Assembly (NCBI RefSeq): GCF_900230225.1
Contig: NZ_OCNH01000003.1
Location: forward strand, 1,213,064-1,277,063
Source of the DNA: Spirosoma fluviale
Lineage (GTDB): Bacteria; Bacteroidota; Bacteroidia; Cytophagales; Spirosomataceae
Direction of reading: 5' to 3'
Length of the DNA stretch: 64,000 nt
Part shown: positions 16,995 through 25,606 of the stretch, in pieces
How the letters are laid out: every line of letters starts with the position of its first letter
Position numbering within the stretch: position 1 is the first letter of the stretch
The notes under the pieces: generated by a model
Database searches by the model: none
What the model saw: only the letters and a program-made list of their open reading frames with translations
Told to the model about the DNA's origin: nothing
Program-made: the position numbers and the translations under genes

Positions 16995-17780
16995 ATGAAC
17001 TATCTGCGTTTTTCTGCAAATGTTCCTGCCCTTCGGCCATCAGTAACGATTGGCTTTCTGGCGCTTACACTGACGCTCAACGTCAATTCGGTTAATGCTG
17101 CTCCTGTTCCCGCCCCCACTACGTCAGCAGCGGTACAGCCTAAGCACGTCCTGAAAAAAGGAAAGTGGGCAAATCTTTTCGATGGCAAAACCCTGTCCGG
17201 CTGGCATGTTTACCTCAAAGAAGGGCAGCCAGTGTCCGACAAGTGGACCATCGACGATGGGGCTATCCACCTGGCTTCGGGTGGTGCCGGTGATCTGGTG
17301 ACCGATAAAGAGTATGGCAATTTTGAACTGGAAGTTGAATGGAAAATTGCCGAAGGAGGCAACAGTGGCATTATTTTCCACGTCCATGAAGATCCTAAAT
17401 TCAAATCAACGTATCAGACTGGTCCTGAGATGCAGGTGCTCGATAACGAGCGTCACCCCGATGCGAAACAAGGTCGTGATGGCAACCGTACGGCCGGTTC
17501 GCTTTATGATCTCCAAAAGCCCGTTACACCCGGTGCTGCTAAACCCGCCGGTGAGTGGAATAAAGCCCGACTGGTTATTAATAACGGCAAAGCAGAGCAG
17601 TACCTGAATGGCAAGAAAACGGCTGAATATCCAACCAGCGGGCCGGAATGGGATAAAATGGTAGCTGAGAGTAAATTTAAGGGGTGGGAAGGCTTTGGTA
17701 AATATGCAACCGGCCACATTGCTCTGCAAGATCATGGCAATAAGGTTTGGTTCCGCAACATCCGGATACGCGAACTGTAA
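16995..17780 (+). CDS. Secreted DUF1080 (3-keto-disaccharide hydrolase) protein
   Basis: A 261-residue protein with a cleavable signal (ending NSVNAAP, about residue 36) and a single DUF1080/PF06439 domain: KWANLFDGKTLSGWHVY near the start, NFELEVEWKIAEGGNSGIIFH in the middle and GHIALQDHGNKVWFRNIRIR at the end. The family is a jelly-roll fold, some members of which hydrolyse 3-keto-glycosides. Start ATG 16995 is taken; an upstream TTG frame (16896) adds 33 unlikely residues. It is followed within 86 nt by a codirectional Tat-signal TIM-barrel protein, consistent with a periplasmic keto-sugar route. Confidence 0.88.
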   Translation: MNYLRFSANVPALRPSVTIGFLALTLTLNVNSVNAAPVPAPTTSAAVQPKHVLKKGKWANLFDGKTLSGWHVYLKEGQPVSDKWTIDDGAIHLASGGAGDLVTDKEYGNFELEVEWKIAEGGNSGIIFHVHEDPKFKSTYQTGPEMQVLDNERHPDAKQGRDGNRTAGSLYDLQKPVTPGAAKPAGEWNKARLVINNGKAEQYLNGKKTAEYPTSGPEWDKMVAESKFKGWEGFGKYATGHIALQDHGNKVWFRNIRIREL

Positions 17781-17784
17781 TCAA

Positions 17785-17859
17785 TGATAGAATGAGTGAA
17801 TGGTGAAAGAGCGAATAGCCTCTCATTTGCCATTAACTCATTCTATCACTCACTCATTC
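17785..17859. repeat. GAATGAGTGAATG-word palindrome
   Basis: Arms 17785-17803 (TGATAGAATGAGTGAATGG) and 17830-17848 pair over 19 bp with one mismatch; further CACTCACTCATT words follow to 17859. The element fills almost the entire 85-nt gap between the DUF1080 gene and the TIM-barrel gene. The same word family occurs at 26428-26509 and around the four-helix-bundle gene at 51144-51632. Confidence 0.8.
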
Positions 17860-17865
17860 TCCATT

Positions 17866-18738
17866 ATGATACGCCGAACGGCTCTAAAAACCCTGACTGG
17901 TAGCGCCCTCACGCTACCACTGCTGACCGACTCTTTAGCCAGCTCCATGACTACATCTGAACAAACGGCTCCCTTGCTGAAGGGGCGCATCAACCACTCG
18001 GTTTGCCGGTGGTGCTACAGTAAAATACCGCTTGAGGACCTTTGCAAAGCTGCCAAAGGAATGGGGATTACCTCTATCGATCTGACCGGCCCTGAGGAAT
18101 GGCCTGTATTAAAAAAACACGGCCTGACATGCGCGCTGCCACAAGGTGCCGGTAAGGGTATTAACGATGGCTTCAATGACCCTAAATTTCACGATGAACT
18201 GGTGGCCAGTTACGAGGCTATTTTTCCAAAGTTGAAAGAAGCAGGTCTGACCACCGTTATCTGTTTTTCCGGTAACCGACGCGGCATGAGCGACGAAAAA
18301 GGCCTGGAGAACTGTGCTGTAGGGCTGAAGCGCCTGATGCCGAGTGCCGAGAAATATGGTATCACCATGATTATGGAGCTACTGAACAGCAAAGTGAACC
18401 ACAAAGATTACATGTGCGATCATACAGCCTGGGGCGTTGAACTTTGCAAAAAGGTTGGCTCAGAAAACTTCAAGCTGCTGTACGATATTTACCACATGCA
18501 GATCATGGAAGGTGACATCATCCGTACCATTAAGGAGTCCAGTAAATACATTGGACACTACCATACCGGTGGTAATCCCGGCCGGAATGAGATTGATGAA
18601 ACCCAGGAGCTTTACTATCCGGCTATCATGAAAGCGATTGTTGAAACCGGCTTTAAAGGCTATGTAGCGCAGGAATTCATCCCTGTGCGTGACCCGCTCA
18701 AAAGCCTGAAAGAAGCGGTGTTAATTTGTGATGTATAG
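17866..18738 (+). CDS. Exported sugar phosphate isomerase/epimerase-like TIM barrel
   Basis: A 290-residue AP-endonuclease-2-type TIM barrel resembling hydroxypyruvate isomerase: CRWCYSKIPLEDLCKAAKGM near residue 47, MELLNSKVNHKDYMCD near 165, YDIYHMQIMEGD near 205, and the final strand GYVAQEFIP near 267; glutamate, aspartate and histidine ligands of the metal site are present. The N-terminus MIRRTALKTLTGSALTLPLL has a twin arginine and hydrophobic core, so Tat export is predicted. ATG 17866 is preferred; the longer frame from 17800 would be encoded by the palindromic repeat. Its partner is the DUF1080 gene just upstream. Confidence 0.85.
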   Translation: MIRRTALKTLTGSALTLPLLTDSLASSMTTSEQTAPLLKGRINHSVCRWCYSKIPLEDLCKAAKGMGITSIDLTGPEEWPVLKKHGLTCALPQGAGKGINDGFNDPKFHDELVASYEAIFPKLKEAGLTTVICFSGNRRGMSDEKGLENCAVGLKRLMPSAEKYGITMIMELLNSKVNHKDYMCDHTAWGVELCKKVGSENFKLLYDIYHMQIMEGDIIRTIKESSKYIGHYHTGGNPGRNEIDETQELYYPAIMKAIVETGFKGYVAQEFIPVRDPLKSLKEAVLICDV

Positions 18739-18745
18739 TTATTGA

Positions 18746-18871
18746 GTAGTAGGAGCGAGGAGTTAGGAGTTAGGAGTTAGTGCCTCACAGGTCCTCCTCA
18801 CTTCTCATTCCCCGCTCCTTTTTTATCGACGCGTCAGCCCTCCTAACTCCTCGCTCCTAACTCCTACTACT
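18746..18871. repeat. GGAGTTA/GGAGCGA-word palindrome reaching into the Fic gene
   Basis: Left arm 18746-18780 is built of GGAGCGA and GGAGTTA heptads (AGTAGTAGGAGCGAGGAGTT start); right arm 18839-18871 is the reverse complement with the words permuted. The right arm encodes the last residues (SSRS) and stop codon of the Fic gene. The loop region carries ACGCGTCAGC (18829-18838), shared with the palindrome at 8448-8535. Confidence 0.85.
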
Positions 18872-19639
18872 ATTTCCCCCCTCTTCCTGTAGAAAACGGA
18901 TAAGCTGGCGATGCATGAAATCAATAATTGATGCGGGTGTTTTTTGTTGCCAGCTTGCATCCAGCGATTTTAGGTAAGCGGTTCGACTGTCGGCATAAAT
19001 CAGACTGAGCGGAAGTTGATGGTACTGCTGAATATAATTCATTAATAATCGCGCCATAAGGCCATTTCCTGCACCGAATGGATGTAAGGTTAGTAGTTGA
19101 AAGTGGGTTTTAAATGATAAGTCATAGAGTTGGCGCGGAGTCTTAAGAAGCGAGACTGCGGTGTTAACCTCTCTAAGTAGCGCATCCAGGGCAGCAGGAA
19201 GTTTGTGTGCCTCTACCAATTGTCGTCGGCCAGCCATGGTGCTATCGATGCGTAATTCACCTTTACTGGTATCAAAGCTGCTTAACAACGAATGCTTCAG
19301 ACCTCCCGTTTGGTGCATTAAAATCGACGCCAGTCGTTGAAGAGCAGCCCGGTTGATTGGCTCCCGCTGGCTAGCCAACAATAACACCTCGTTAAGAGCC
19401 TTGTAGTGATCGAGAAGTAGAAGCTGATCTAAAACCGGCAGGCCAGTAAGTAACCCGCTTTCCGTAAGAAGAGCCTGGACTTGTGAGAATGTTAAGGAAG
19501 AGCCTTCAATGGCGGTCGAATGATACGTAAGTAGACAATGAGTATTGAACGTGTAGGTCGTTACATCTCCTGTTGCAGCCCGGTAACGGTTAAGGAGTTG
19601 GGGAAGCGTTTCGGTCGTGACGTCCACTTTCATGATCAC
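18857..19639 (-). CDS. Fic domain protein with degenerate active site
   Basis: Fic enzymes transfer AMP or other groups to target hydroxyls. The 260-residue protein has an inhibitory-helix motif S41-TAIEG46 of the (S/T)xxxE(G/N) type and a Fic core at 186-197, HPFGAGNGLMAR. Compared with the consensus HPFx(D/E)GNGRxxR, the metal-binding acidic residue is alanine (A190) and the phosphate-binding arginine is leucine (L194), while H186, N192 and R197 remain. Standard AMP transfer is therefore doubtful. The last codons and the TAG stop are supplied by the palindromic repeat, so the original C-terminus may have been altered. No antitoxin gene is adjacent. Confidence 0.82.
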   Translation of the reverse strand: MIMKVDVTTETLPQLLNRYRAATGDVTTYTFNTHCLLTYHSTAIEGSSLTFSQVQALLTESGLLTGLPVLDQLLLLDHYKALNEVLLLASQREPINRAALQRLASILMHQTGGLKHSLLSSFDTSKGELRIDSTMAGRRQLVEAHKLPAALDALLREVNTAVSLLKTPRQLYDLSFKTHFQLLTLHPFGAGNGLMARLLMNYIQQYHQLPLSLIYADSRTAYLKSLDASWQQKTPASIIDFMHRQLIRFLQEEGGNSSRS

Positions 19640-19751
19640 CTGTTTTCATTAGAAATATACCGTAACAATCCGCTTAACTTTTGCTGGCAATTCAGCGTGT
19701 AGACACCTTTTGCGGTTACTAACCGATTGTGTTTCTTCCCGTCCTGCTAAG

Positions 19752-21389
19752 TTAATTCTGTAGTAATTTTTTGCTCGTCGTTTGTCCATCACTAGTCAGT
19801 TGCAGAAAATAAACCCCCAGTTTTGTCGACAGTACATAATTAGGTATTGTCTCCCAGTGCTCACCGGCCGGTTGACCCGGTCGGGTAATTGTATAAATCG
19901 TTCGACCGGTTGCGTCCGTTAGGGTAAGCCACACATCCGCACGTTGCTGGAGCTGGTAATTCACATGAATAGGACCGGTTGAGGGGTTTGGGTTGACGGT
20001 TAGTTTAAAGTCATGAGTTGGTTCAACGGCTAGGACATCCGCACCAAACAGAAGAATAGCATTATCCATCCAGTCGAGACGGTTCTTTACCCATGTTTTC
20101 AGGTAATCAATTTCCTGCTGGTATGTCTGCCCAACAAAGCCGTTCGGCCAGACGTAAACGCCGATAACCGGCCAGCGCTGAAAGTTACGCGTTCTGGCTT
20201 CCGTAAGCTGAGCGGCTACCGAATCGACATAAGCCTGAATACGCTCTGTTTTCAGGACCGTTTTGCGTAGAGTCTGGTATTTAAGGCGTGTCTGAGTGGC
20301 AAATGATTTATCACTTAAAAGACGATCCCACCAAAAAGGAATCTGGTAAGTGTCAGTTTTACAGACTGTATTAAAATTGTAGGCCCATCCCTGATCGGTG
20401 TTTCCCTCGCAATAATTAGCATTTCCGTAGGTCAGGTTATAATCCCAAATTGGCCCCATCAGCAGCTTGCCGCCTTTGCTATCCCGGTCTTTGTAAAAGA
20501 AACTGCTCAGTCTATACCCATCCACATTTTTGCAGACTTCGGTAAGTAATAAATAATCGACAAAGGAGTCGGCGTTAATGTATTTCCGATACCCGGTGGT
20601 TGAGTCCTGATATTGCGTTCCTTTTAATGCATTTTCAAAATCAGTTATATATTTTTTTGCGTATTGAAATTGTTCTTCCGCTAAATCTTCAGGCTTGGGC
20701 CGTTCAATCTGAATCGGAATCAGCTGTCCATTTAACGATCTATAGGGCGAGTTCCAGCTACGGGAAGGTGAGCCTTCTGTTTTGTCAATTTTAAAAATAT
20801 ACCCGCCGGTTAGAGCATCACCCGACACATCGGTCTGTTTTATACTCGTGATATTTACTCGGTTTTTATTCCGTTTTATTTTCTCGAAAAGCAGGTAAAT
20901 ACCTTCATAATTACCGTTCAATATTACTTCGCAATAGCGGTATCGTGGAGTATAATAGGCGCTCATTTGGCGGTTCAAGTCATACGTTAATGCTTCCCGA
21001 ATTAATGTTTTATCATTATACGTAGCATTTAATACCCAGTCAGACTCCGCAGGCATGCCCAGCAGTGACGCATTAACTGAGTTTACTCCCGATGTGTCGC
21101 GTAGCTCAAAGCCATAAGGTTTTTTTGGAAACAACTGTTGTGAAGTGGCCCCACGCTTCTCAATGCCAATCTTACTTTCGAAAGAAGGGCTATCTGAGAC
21201 GTTGTTTCGTTTGCCAGTTCCGTTATCGATTATGCTCAGTGTAGCGACAATCTTGGGCTCATCCAGAATTGCCTGACCTTTTGTATTAATAATAAGGATC
21301 GGCAAATTTGTTGACGTCAACGTTTGTGGGAAAGCTGAAAGCGGGAAAAGCGTAACAAACAGAATGAAAAGCCTTAAGAAATTGTGCAT
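19752..21389 (-). CDS. Secreted CotH-family protein with type IX sorting domain
   Basis: A 545-residue protein with a signal peptide (about 1-22), a CotH kinase-like domain and a C-terminal type A sorting domain of about 85 residues (FKLTVNPNPSTGPIHVNYQL at about 460, ending KKLLQN). CotH markers are LFPKKPYGFELRD near 82, WVLNATYNDKTLIREALTY near 113 and MGPIWDYNLTYGN near 310; this last aspartate is a likely Mg/ATP residue. In Bacillus CotH phosphorylates spore-coat protein; in Bacteroidota the family is secreted, so its phosphate donor is unclear. The type IX system should place it on the cell surface. It is a lone gene with a long AT-rich upstream region. Confidence 0.88.
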   Translation of the reverse strand: MHNFLRLFILFVTLFPLSAFPQTLTSTNLPILIINTKGQAILDEPKIVATLSIIDNGTGKRNNVSDSPSFESKIGIEKRGATSQQLFPKKPYGFELRDTSGVNSVNASLLGMPAESDWVLNATYNDKTLIREALTYDLNRQMSAYYTPRYRYCEVILNGNYEGIYLLFEKIKRNKNRVNITSIKQTDVSGDALTGGYIFKIDKTEGSPSRSWNSPYRSLNGQLIPIQIERPKPEDLAEEQFQYAKKYITDFENALKGTQYQDSTTGYRKYINADSFVDYLLLTEVCKNVDGYRLSSFFYKDRDSKGGKLLMGPIWDYNLTYGNANYCEGNTDQGWAYNFNTVCKTDTYQIPFWWDRLLSDKSFATQTRLKYQTLRKTVLKTERIQAYVDSVAAQLTEARTRNFQRWPVIGVYVWPNGFVGQTYQQEIDYLKTWVKNRLDWMDNAILLFGADVLAVEPTHDFKLTVNPNPSTGPIHVNYQLQQRADVWLTLTDATGRTIYTITRPGQPAGEHWETIPNYVLSTKLGVYFLQLTSDGQTTSKKLLQN

Positions 21390-21838
21390 AGGATAAATTT
21401 ATTATATTTTTTTTATAAAAATAGTACTATTTTTTTGTACTGTTCTAGTTTTTATTGAAGCTACAGTATACTTTAAAGTTGCAAATTTTTCACCGACTCG
21501 TTATTGGAAGGTGGATAATTCAAAGGACAGTATCACTAATTAATGCAGTTCGAAAGTAGACGATCATTGATTAAGAACCTGTTCTACAGGCTTGATTAGC
21601 AATTATTAACGCATTTTTGATATGTAATAATAAAAATATAGCAATCCAGTAATAATGTTGCTTAACAAGTAAATTGAAACATGGGTTTTTCTATTTTTAT
21701 TAGTTAGTAACTTGAAAACATCATCCTTAACAATCATATTTGCGCCAATAGTAAATTTGCAGACTTTTAAATAATGGTTACTATTTTGCACCCATAAAGT
21801 AGTAATTCATTCCTCCTCTTAACAAAATCAATCAATTT
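21390..21838. other. AT-rich intergenic region between divergent cotH and tetR
   Basis: This 449-nt gap holds a small inverted repeat AGTAC...GTACT (21423-21441) around a T-run close to the cotH start, and TAAATTTG at 21752-21759, which matches the -7 consensus about 80 nt before tetR but lacks a good -33 element. A 61-codon minus-strand frame (21606-21791) is judged spurious. I see nothing else here. Confidence 0.5.
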
Positions 21839-22480
21839 ATGAAAGTAGTCAAGCGAAGAAATCGCCAGATGACCATGGAGCGTATCTTACGGGCTATGGG
21901 TGAAGTTATGGCTGAACGTGGCACGGAGAAAGCCGGTATCAATGCCGTTGCCGATCGGGCCGGTGTCAATAAAGTTCTTATCTATCGGTACTTTGGCGGT
22001 TGGAACGGCTTATTGGAAGCCTACGTGCATCGGGGTTTCTTCTTATCCATGTTCAATGATAAATTTCTGGATTCGGTGCCTGACAACGTAGCGCCGGAAG
22101 CCAGAAGTAAAGCCTGGTCAGAGTATACTATTCAGTTTATGCGCGAATTCCGGACACGCAAATCGTCTCAGGAGCTGATTCGGTGGGAAATGTCGAATGG
22201 CGAAACGGAACTGGCTCGCCGACTGGCTGATTTTCGGGATCAGTCGTACAAAAACATGGTCGCCAAATTGGCCCCCTACTCTGATTTCGATCCCCTTGCT
22301 ATTACCAGCCTGATGGTTGCGGCTGTTACAAATATTGTGCTCACCAGCACCCAGCGTGATCATATCGGCGATATCGATCTCCGCTCCGATGCCGGTTGGG
22401 AGCGTTTGGAAACCGCCATTCGTCGTATTTATTCAAGCTTGAATATTGCCCTCGAACGCGAGCAAGCCAAGACCAAATGA
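21839..22480 (+). CDS. TetR/AcrR family transcriptional regulator
   Basis: A 213-residue regulator. The N-terminal 60 residues show the TetR helix-turn-helix: TMERILRAMGEVMAERGTEK, INAVADRAGVNKVLIYRYFGG and LLEAYVHRG. The C-terminal ligand domain is mostly helical and unclassified. The usual target, an adjacent transporter or enzyme gene, is not evident: the next gene is a convergent aminopeptidase and the upstream divergent gene is cotH, about 450 nt away. cotH is thus the only close candidate target. It ends in a GC-rich hairpin. Confidence 0.9.
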   Translation: MKVVKRRNRQMTMERILRAMGEVMAERGTEKAGINAVADRAGVNKVLIYRYFGGWNGLLEAYVHRGFFLSMFNDKFLDSVPDNVAPEARSKAWSEYTIQFMREFRTRKSSQELIRWEMSNGETELARRLADFRDQSYKNMVAKLAPYSDFDPLAITSLMVAAVTNIVLTSTQRDHIGDIDLRSDAGWERLETAIRRIYSSLNIALEREQAKTK

Positions 22481-22487
22481 TTTATGA

Positions 22488-22518
22488 CTGGTCCGCACCC
22501 GGTTGCTGTGCGGACCAG
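22488..22518. terminator. Hairpin between convergent tetR and pepP
   Basis: CTGGTCCGCAC (22488-22498) and GTGCGGACCAG (22508-22518) form an 11-bp perfect stem with a 9-nt loop. There is no clear T-tail on either side, so termination is likely but not certain. Confidence 0.5.
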
Positions 22519-22525
22519 CTACGAA

Positions 22526-23818
22526 TCAGTTCATCATCGCTTCAATTTCGTCGGCTTCGAGGGGGATGTTGGCCATCATGTCAATATTGCCCGATTCGGT
22601 GATGAGTACGTTGTTTTCCAAACGAATACCCAATTTTTCTTCTCGAATGTAGATTCCCGGCTCAACGGTAAATACCATGCCGGCTTCCATTTTTCGGTAT
22701 TTATTGCCTACGTCGTGGACATCGAGACCCAGAAAGTGAGAAGTACCGTGCATGAAATATTTTTTATACAAAGGAGCGTCAGGGTCCTGATTGGCCACCT
22801 CCGTGCGGTCCAGCAAACCCAGACCAATTAATTCAGACTCCATTACTTTGCCTACTTCGCGGTGGTATTCGTCCCAAAGATTGCCGGGGCGAAGCATCTG
22901 AGTGGCCTCTTTCATGACGCGCAGAACCGCATCATAGACCGCCCGCTGGCGAGTTGTAAATCGCCCGTTAACCGGTACCGAACGAGTCATGTCGGCATTA
23001 TAATTGGCGTATTCCGCGCCAATATCGAGCAGAATCACATCGCCATCCTGGCATTGCTGGCTATTATCAATGTAGTGAAGCACGCAGGCATTGGCACCCG
23101 AGGCAATAATGGGTGTGTAAGCGGTCCCCCGCGACCGGTTTCGCAGGAATTCGTGCATCATTTCTGCTTCGATTTCATACTCCCACACTCCCGGTTTTAT
23201 AAAGCCCAGAAGCCGCCGAAACATCTTGTCCGTAATGTCGATGGCCGTTTGAATAAGGGGAATCTCCTGCGGCTGTTTAATGGCCCGGAGGTAATGCATA
23301 AGCGGAGCCAGCCGCTCCAGACGATGCAGTGGATATTTTTGCCGAAACGCGTCGATGTACCGGGCGTCCCGGGTTTCCACTTCTACCCCGGCGCGGGTAT
23401 GTTCGTTGGTATTGAGGTAAATATGCTCTGCTTCGAAAACCATCTGCCCAAAAATCTGCTCAAACTGGTGCATCCAGTAAACCTGTTTCTGAGGTATGCC
23501 CGTTACCTGCTCGGCTTCGGCCTTCGTCAGTTTGTGCCCCTCCCAGATCTCAATGAGTTCGCTCGTTTCGCGGAGAAACAGCACTTCCCGGAATTTTGGG
23601 TCCGGATGCTCCGGAAAAAGAACTAAACGTGTTTCTTCCTGATCGACACCGGTGAGGTAAAACAGATCATTGTTCTGGCGGAAAACCATCGTGCCGTCGG
23701 CATTGGTTGGCATGATGTCGTTGGCGTTGACAACAACCAGCGATTTGGGTTTTAGTAAGGGTAAGAGCCGCTGACGATTTTGAACGAATAGCTGGTTCTC
23801 AATTGGTAAATAACGCAT
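22526..23818 (-). CDS. pepP: Aminopeptidase P family (Xaa-Pro aminopeptidase)
   Basis: The 430-residue protein is an M24B metallopeptidase that removes N-terminal residues before proline. The N-terminal creatinase-like domain (about 1-160) precedes the pita-bread catalytic domain, with dimetal ligands in LLDIGAEYANYNADMTRSV (two aspartates), HGTSHFLGLDVHDVG (histidine), TVEPGIYI and GIRLENNVLI (glutamates). All ligands are present and the length is normal. No signal peptide, so cytoplasmic. It is divergent to the subtilase gene with about 140 nt between starts. The gene symbol reflects family level similarity. Confidence 0.9.
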   Translation of the reverse strand: MRYLPIENQLFVQNRQRLLPLLKPKSLVVVNANDIMPTNADGTMVFRQNNDLFYLTGVDQEETRLVLFPEHPDPKFREVLFLRETSELIEIWEGHKLTKAEAEQVTGIPQKQVYWMHQFEQIFGQMVFEAEHIYLNTNEHTRAGVEVETRDARYIDAFRQKYPLHRLERLAPLMHYLRAIKQPQEIPLIQTAIDITDKMFRRLLGFIKPGVWEYEIEAEMMHEFLRNRSRGTAYTPIIASGANACVLHYIDNSQQCQDGDVILLDIGAEYANYNADMTRSVPVNGRFTTRQRAVYDAVLRVMKEATQMLRPGNLWDEYHREVGKVMESELIGLGLLDRTEVANQDPDAPLYKKYFMHGTSHFLGLDVHDVGNKYRKMEAGMVFTVEPGIYIREEKLGIRLENNVLITESGNIDMMANIPLEADEIEAMMN

Positions 23819-23956
23819 AGCGTAGCTGTTGAGGGCCTGTTTGTGATTAAGTTTGCAAAGAAACTCAAAAGCAATAAGAGTTTCTGTGTGTTTTCCTGTT
23901 TTGCAGTAACCAGGGTTTTGTTAATTGAATCGCTTACTTCTTCGCCTAGACTAATC

Positions 23957-25510
23957 ATGACATTTCGACTTTCTGTGTGTTTATGCCTGACTGTACTTTT
24001 TGTGCAGGGACAAACGCGCCCCGCCGGGCCTGATGTAGCCAAAGCCAAGTACTGGCTGGTGTTGACTGATAAAGATCAGAACTCCGCACCGGCCTTATCG
24101 CCAATGGCAATTGCCCAGCGAAAAACACAGGATCTACCGCTGGATGATACCGATCAGCCTGTATCAGTCAGCTACCTCACTCAGTTGAAACAGGCGGGTG
24201 TGCAGCCAATTTGTCAGTCACGCTGGCTCAACGCCGTGTCTGTCCAGCTAACCCCTGAGCAATACGCACAGGTGGTGAAACTTCCGTTCGTAAAAGGGAT
24301 TCAGGCCATTGATCCGGCTATCGTGATTACGTCGACCGCACTACCGGCAAACCCACAGCTGGCTCCGGTTATGTCGCAGATTCAGGCACCCGACTTTACA
24401 AAAGCAGGCCTGACGGGGCGGTTCGTGAATATCGGCGTCATTGATGCCGGATTTTTTGGTGCCGACTCTGCCAATGCACTCAAGCATGTGTTTGCCCGCG
24501 ATGGCGTGAAACGAGTTCGGGATTATGTGAATGCACCGAAGACACGCAATGAGTTATTTCGCACCCTGGAATCCAATGCCGATTTTCATGGAACCGAAGT
24601 GCTGGCAGCGATAGCGGGCAGTGACCCGGTCGAAAATATCCAGTTCGGTCTGGCTACCGATGCTACGTTTTACCTGGCCCGTACCGATCAGGGAAACCGC
24701 GAATATCGGGGTGAAGAAGATAATTGGGTGGCCGCCATGGAATGGATGGACAGCCTCGGGGTACGGCTTATCAATACATCGCTTGGGTATGCCAAGGGAA
24801 TGAGTAACCCCAAAGATAATTACGAGCCCGGCCAGATGGATGGGCATACCAGCCTTATCAGTAGGGCCGCTCAGATTGCCGCCGATAAGAAGGGGATGTT
24901 GATCATTGTGTCGGCAGGAAATGAAGGGGAAGACCGCTCTTGGCGCATCATCAGCACACCGGCTGATGCGCAGGGCGTACTGGCCATCGGGGCTACGAAC
25001 TCACGGCTCTGGAACCGCATCGGATACAGTAGTATTGGCCCGGAAAGTCTGGCGTATCTGAAACCTAATGTATCTTGTTTTTCACTTTACGGAACCTCAT
25101 TGTCAGCGCCGGTGATTACCGGGTTTGCGGCTTGTATCATGCAGGCTAATCCCAAACTGACCAATAAAGAGGTAATGGCCATTATTGAAAAATCGGCTCA
25201 TTTATACCCTTACGGGAATAATTACGTTGGTTATGGCGTCCCGCAGGCGTCTCGGGCGCTGGCCTTGCTGCGTAATCAGGAGTTGCCCACTGTTGCGCGG
25301 TCAGTAAAAGGTACAGGAAAAACCATGACCCTGCCCGTTACAACCAAGGACTTAGCTGTGTCGGTCTTTCATAAAAAAGATGCCACACATGTGTTGCAGC
25401 AGGAAGCGGCCAAAGTGAGTGAGGGTAAGCTCGTCCTGCGTCGATCGGCAGATGAAAAGCAGACAACTGTTGATCTGAAAACGGAAGTGATTGAAGTTAT
25501 CTGGGAGTAA
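23957..25510 (+). CDS. Secreted S8 family serine peptidase
   Basis: A 517-residue subtilisin-type protease with signal peptide ending at about VQGQ (residue 20), a propeptide-like stretch (about 30-125), and the catalytic triad: aspartate in GVIDAGFFGAD (about 161), histidine in ADFHGTEVLAAIAG (about 210) and serine in LYGTSLSAPVITGFAA (about 381). The oxyanion asparagine lies in IIVSAGNEGED. ATG 23957 is chosen; the open frame extends upstream from a GTG at 23843 but that adds 38 residues ahead of a clear signal peptide. No obvious type IX C-terminal sorting domain is present, so periplasmic or Sec-secreted action is inferred. Confidence 0.9.
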   Translation: MTFRLSVCLCLTVLFVQGQTRPAGPDVAKAKYWLVLTDKDQNSAPALSPMAIAQRKTQDLPLDDTDQPVSVSYLTQLKQAGVQPICQSRWLNAVSVQLTPEQYAQVVKLPFVKGIQAIDPAIVITSTALPANPQLAPVMSQIQAPDFTKAGLTGRFVNIGVIDAGFFGADSANALKHVFARDGVKRVRDYVNAPKTRNELFRTLESNADFHGTEVLAAIAGSDPVENIQFGLATDATFYLARTDQGNREYRGEEDNWVAAMEWMDSLGVRLINTSLGYAKGMSNPKDNYEPGQMDGHTSLISRAAQIAADKKGMLIIVSAGNEGEDRSWRIISTPADAQGVLAIGATNSRLWNRIGYSSIGPESLAYLKPNVSCFSLYGTSLSAPVITGFAACIMQANPKLTNKEVMAIIEKSAHLYPYGNNYVGYGVPQASRALALLRNQELPTVARSVKGTGKTMTLPVTTKDLAVSVFHKKDATHVLQQEAAKVSEGKLVLRRSADEKQTTVDLKTEVIEVIWE

Positions 25511-25606
25511 AGCCCAGTATGAAGAAAAATTAATGTCCACTTCAGATAGGGCTTAAGTGGTGGTTCTAGTTTTGCTTCTGTAATCAACAGTAAACAACAT
25601 TTACTT

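Noticed and set aside
18857..19639. Fic toxin-antitoxin module
   Set aside because: No small antitoxin gene adjacent; the inhibitory motif lies in the same protein and the active site is degenerate.
21606..21791. 61-codon minus-strand frame
   Set aside because: Very AT-rich composition, no recognisable features and no fitting promoter; likely chance in a low-GC gap.
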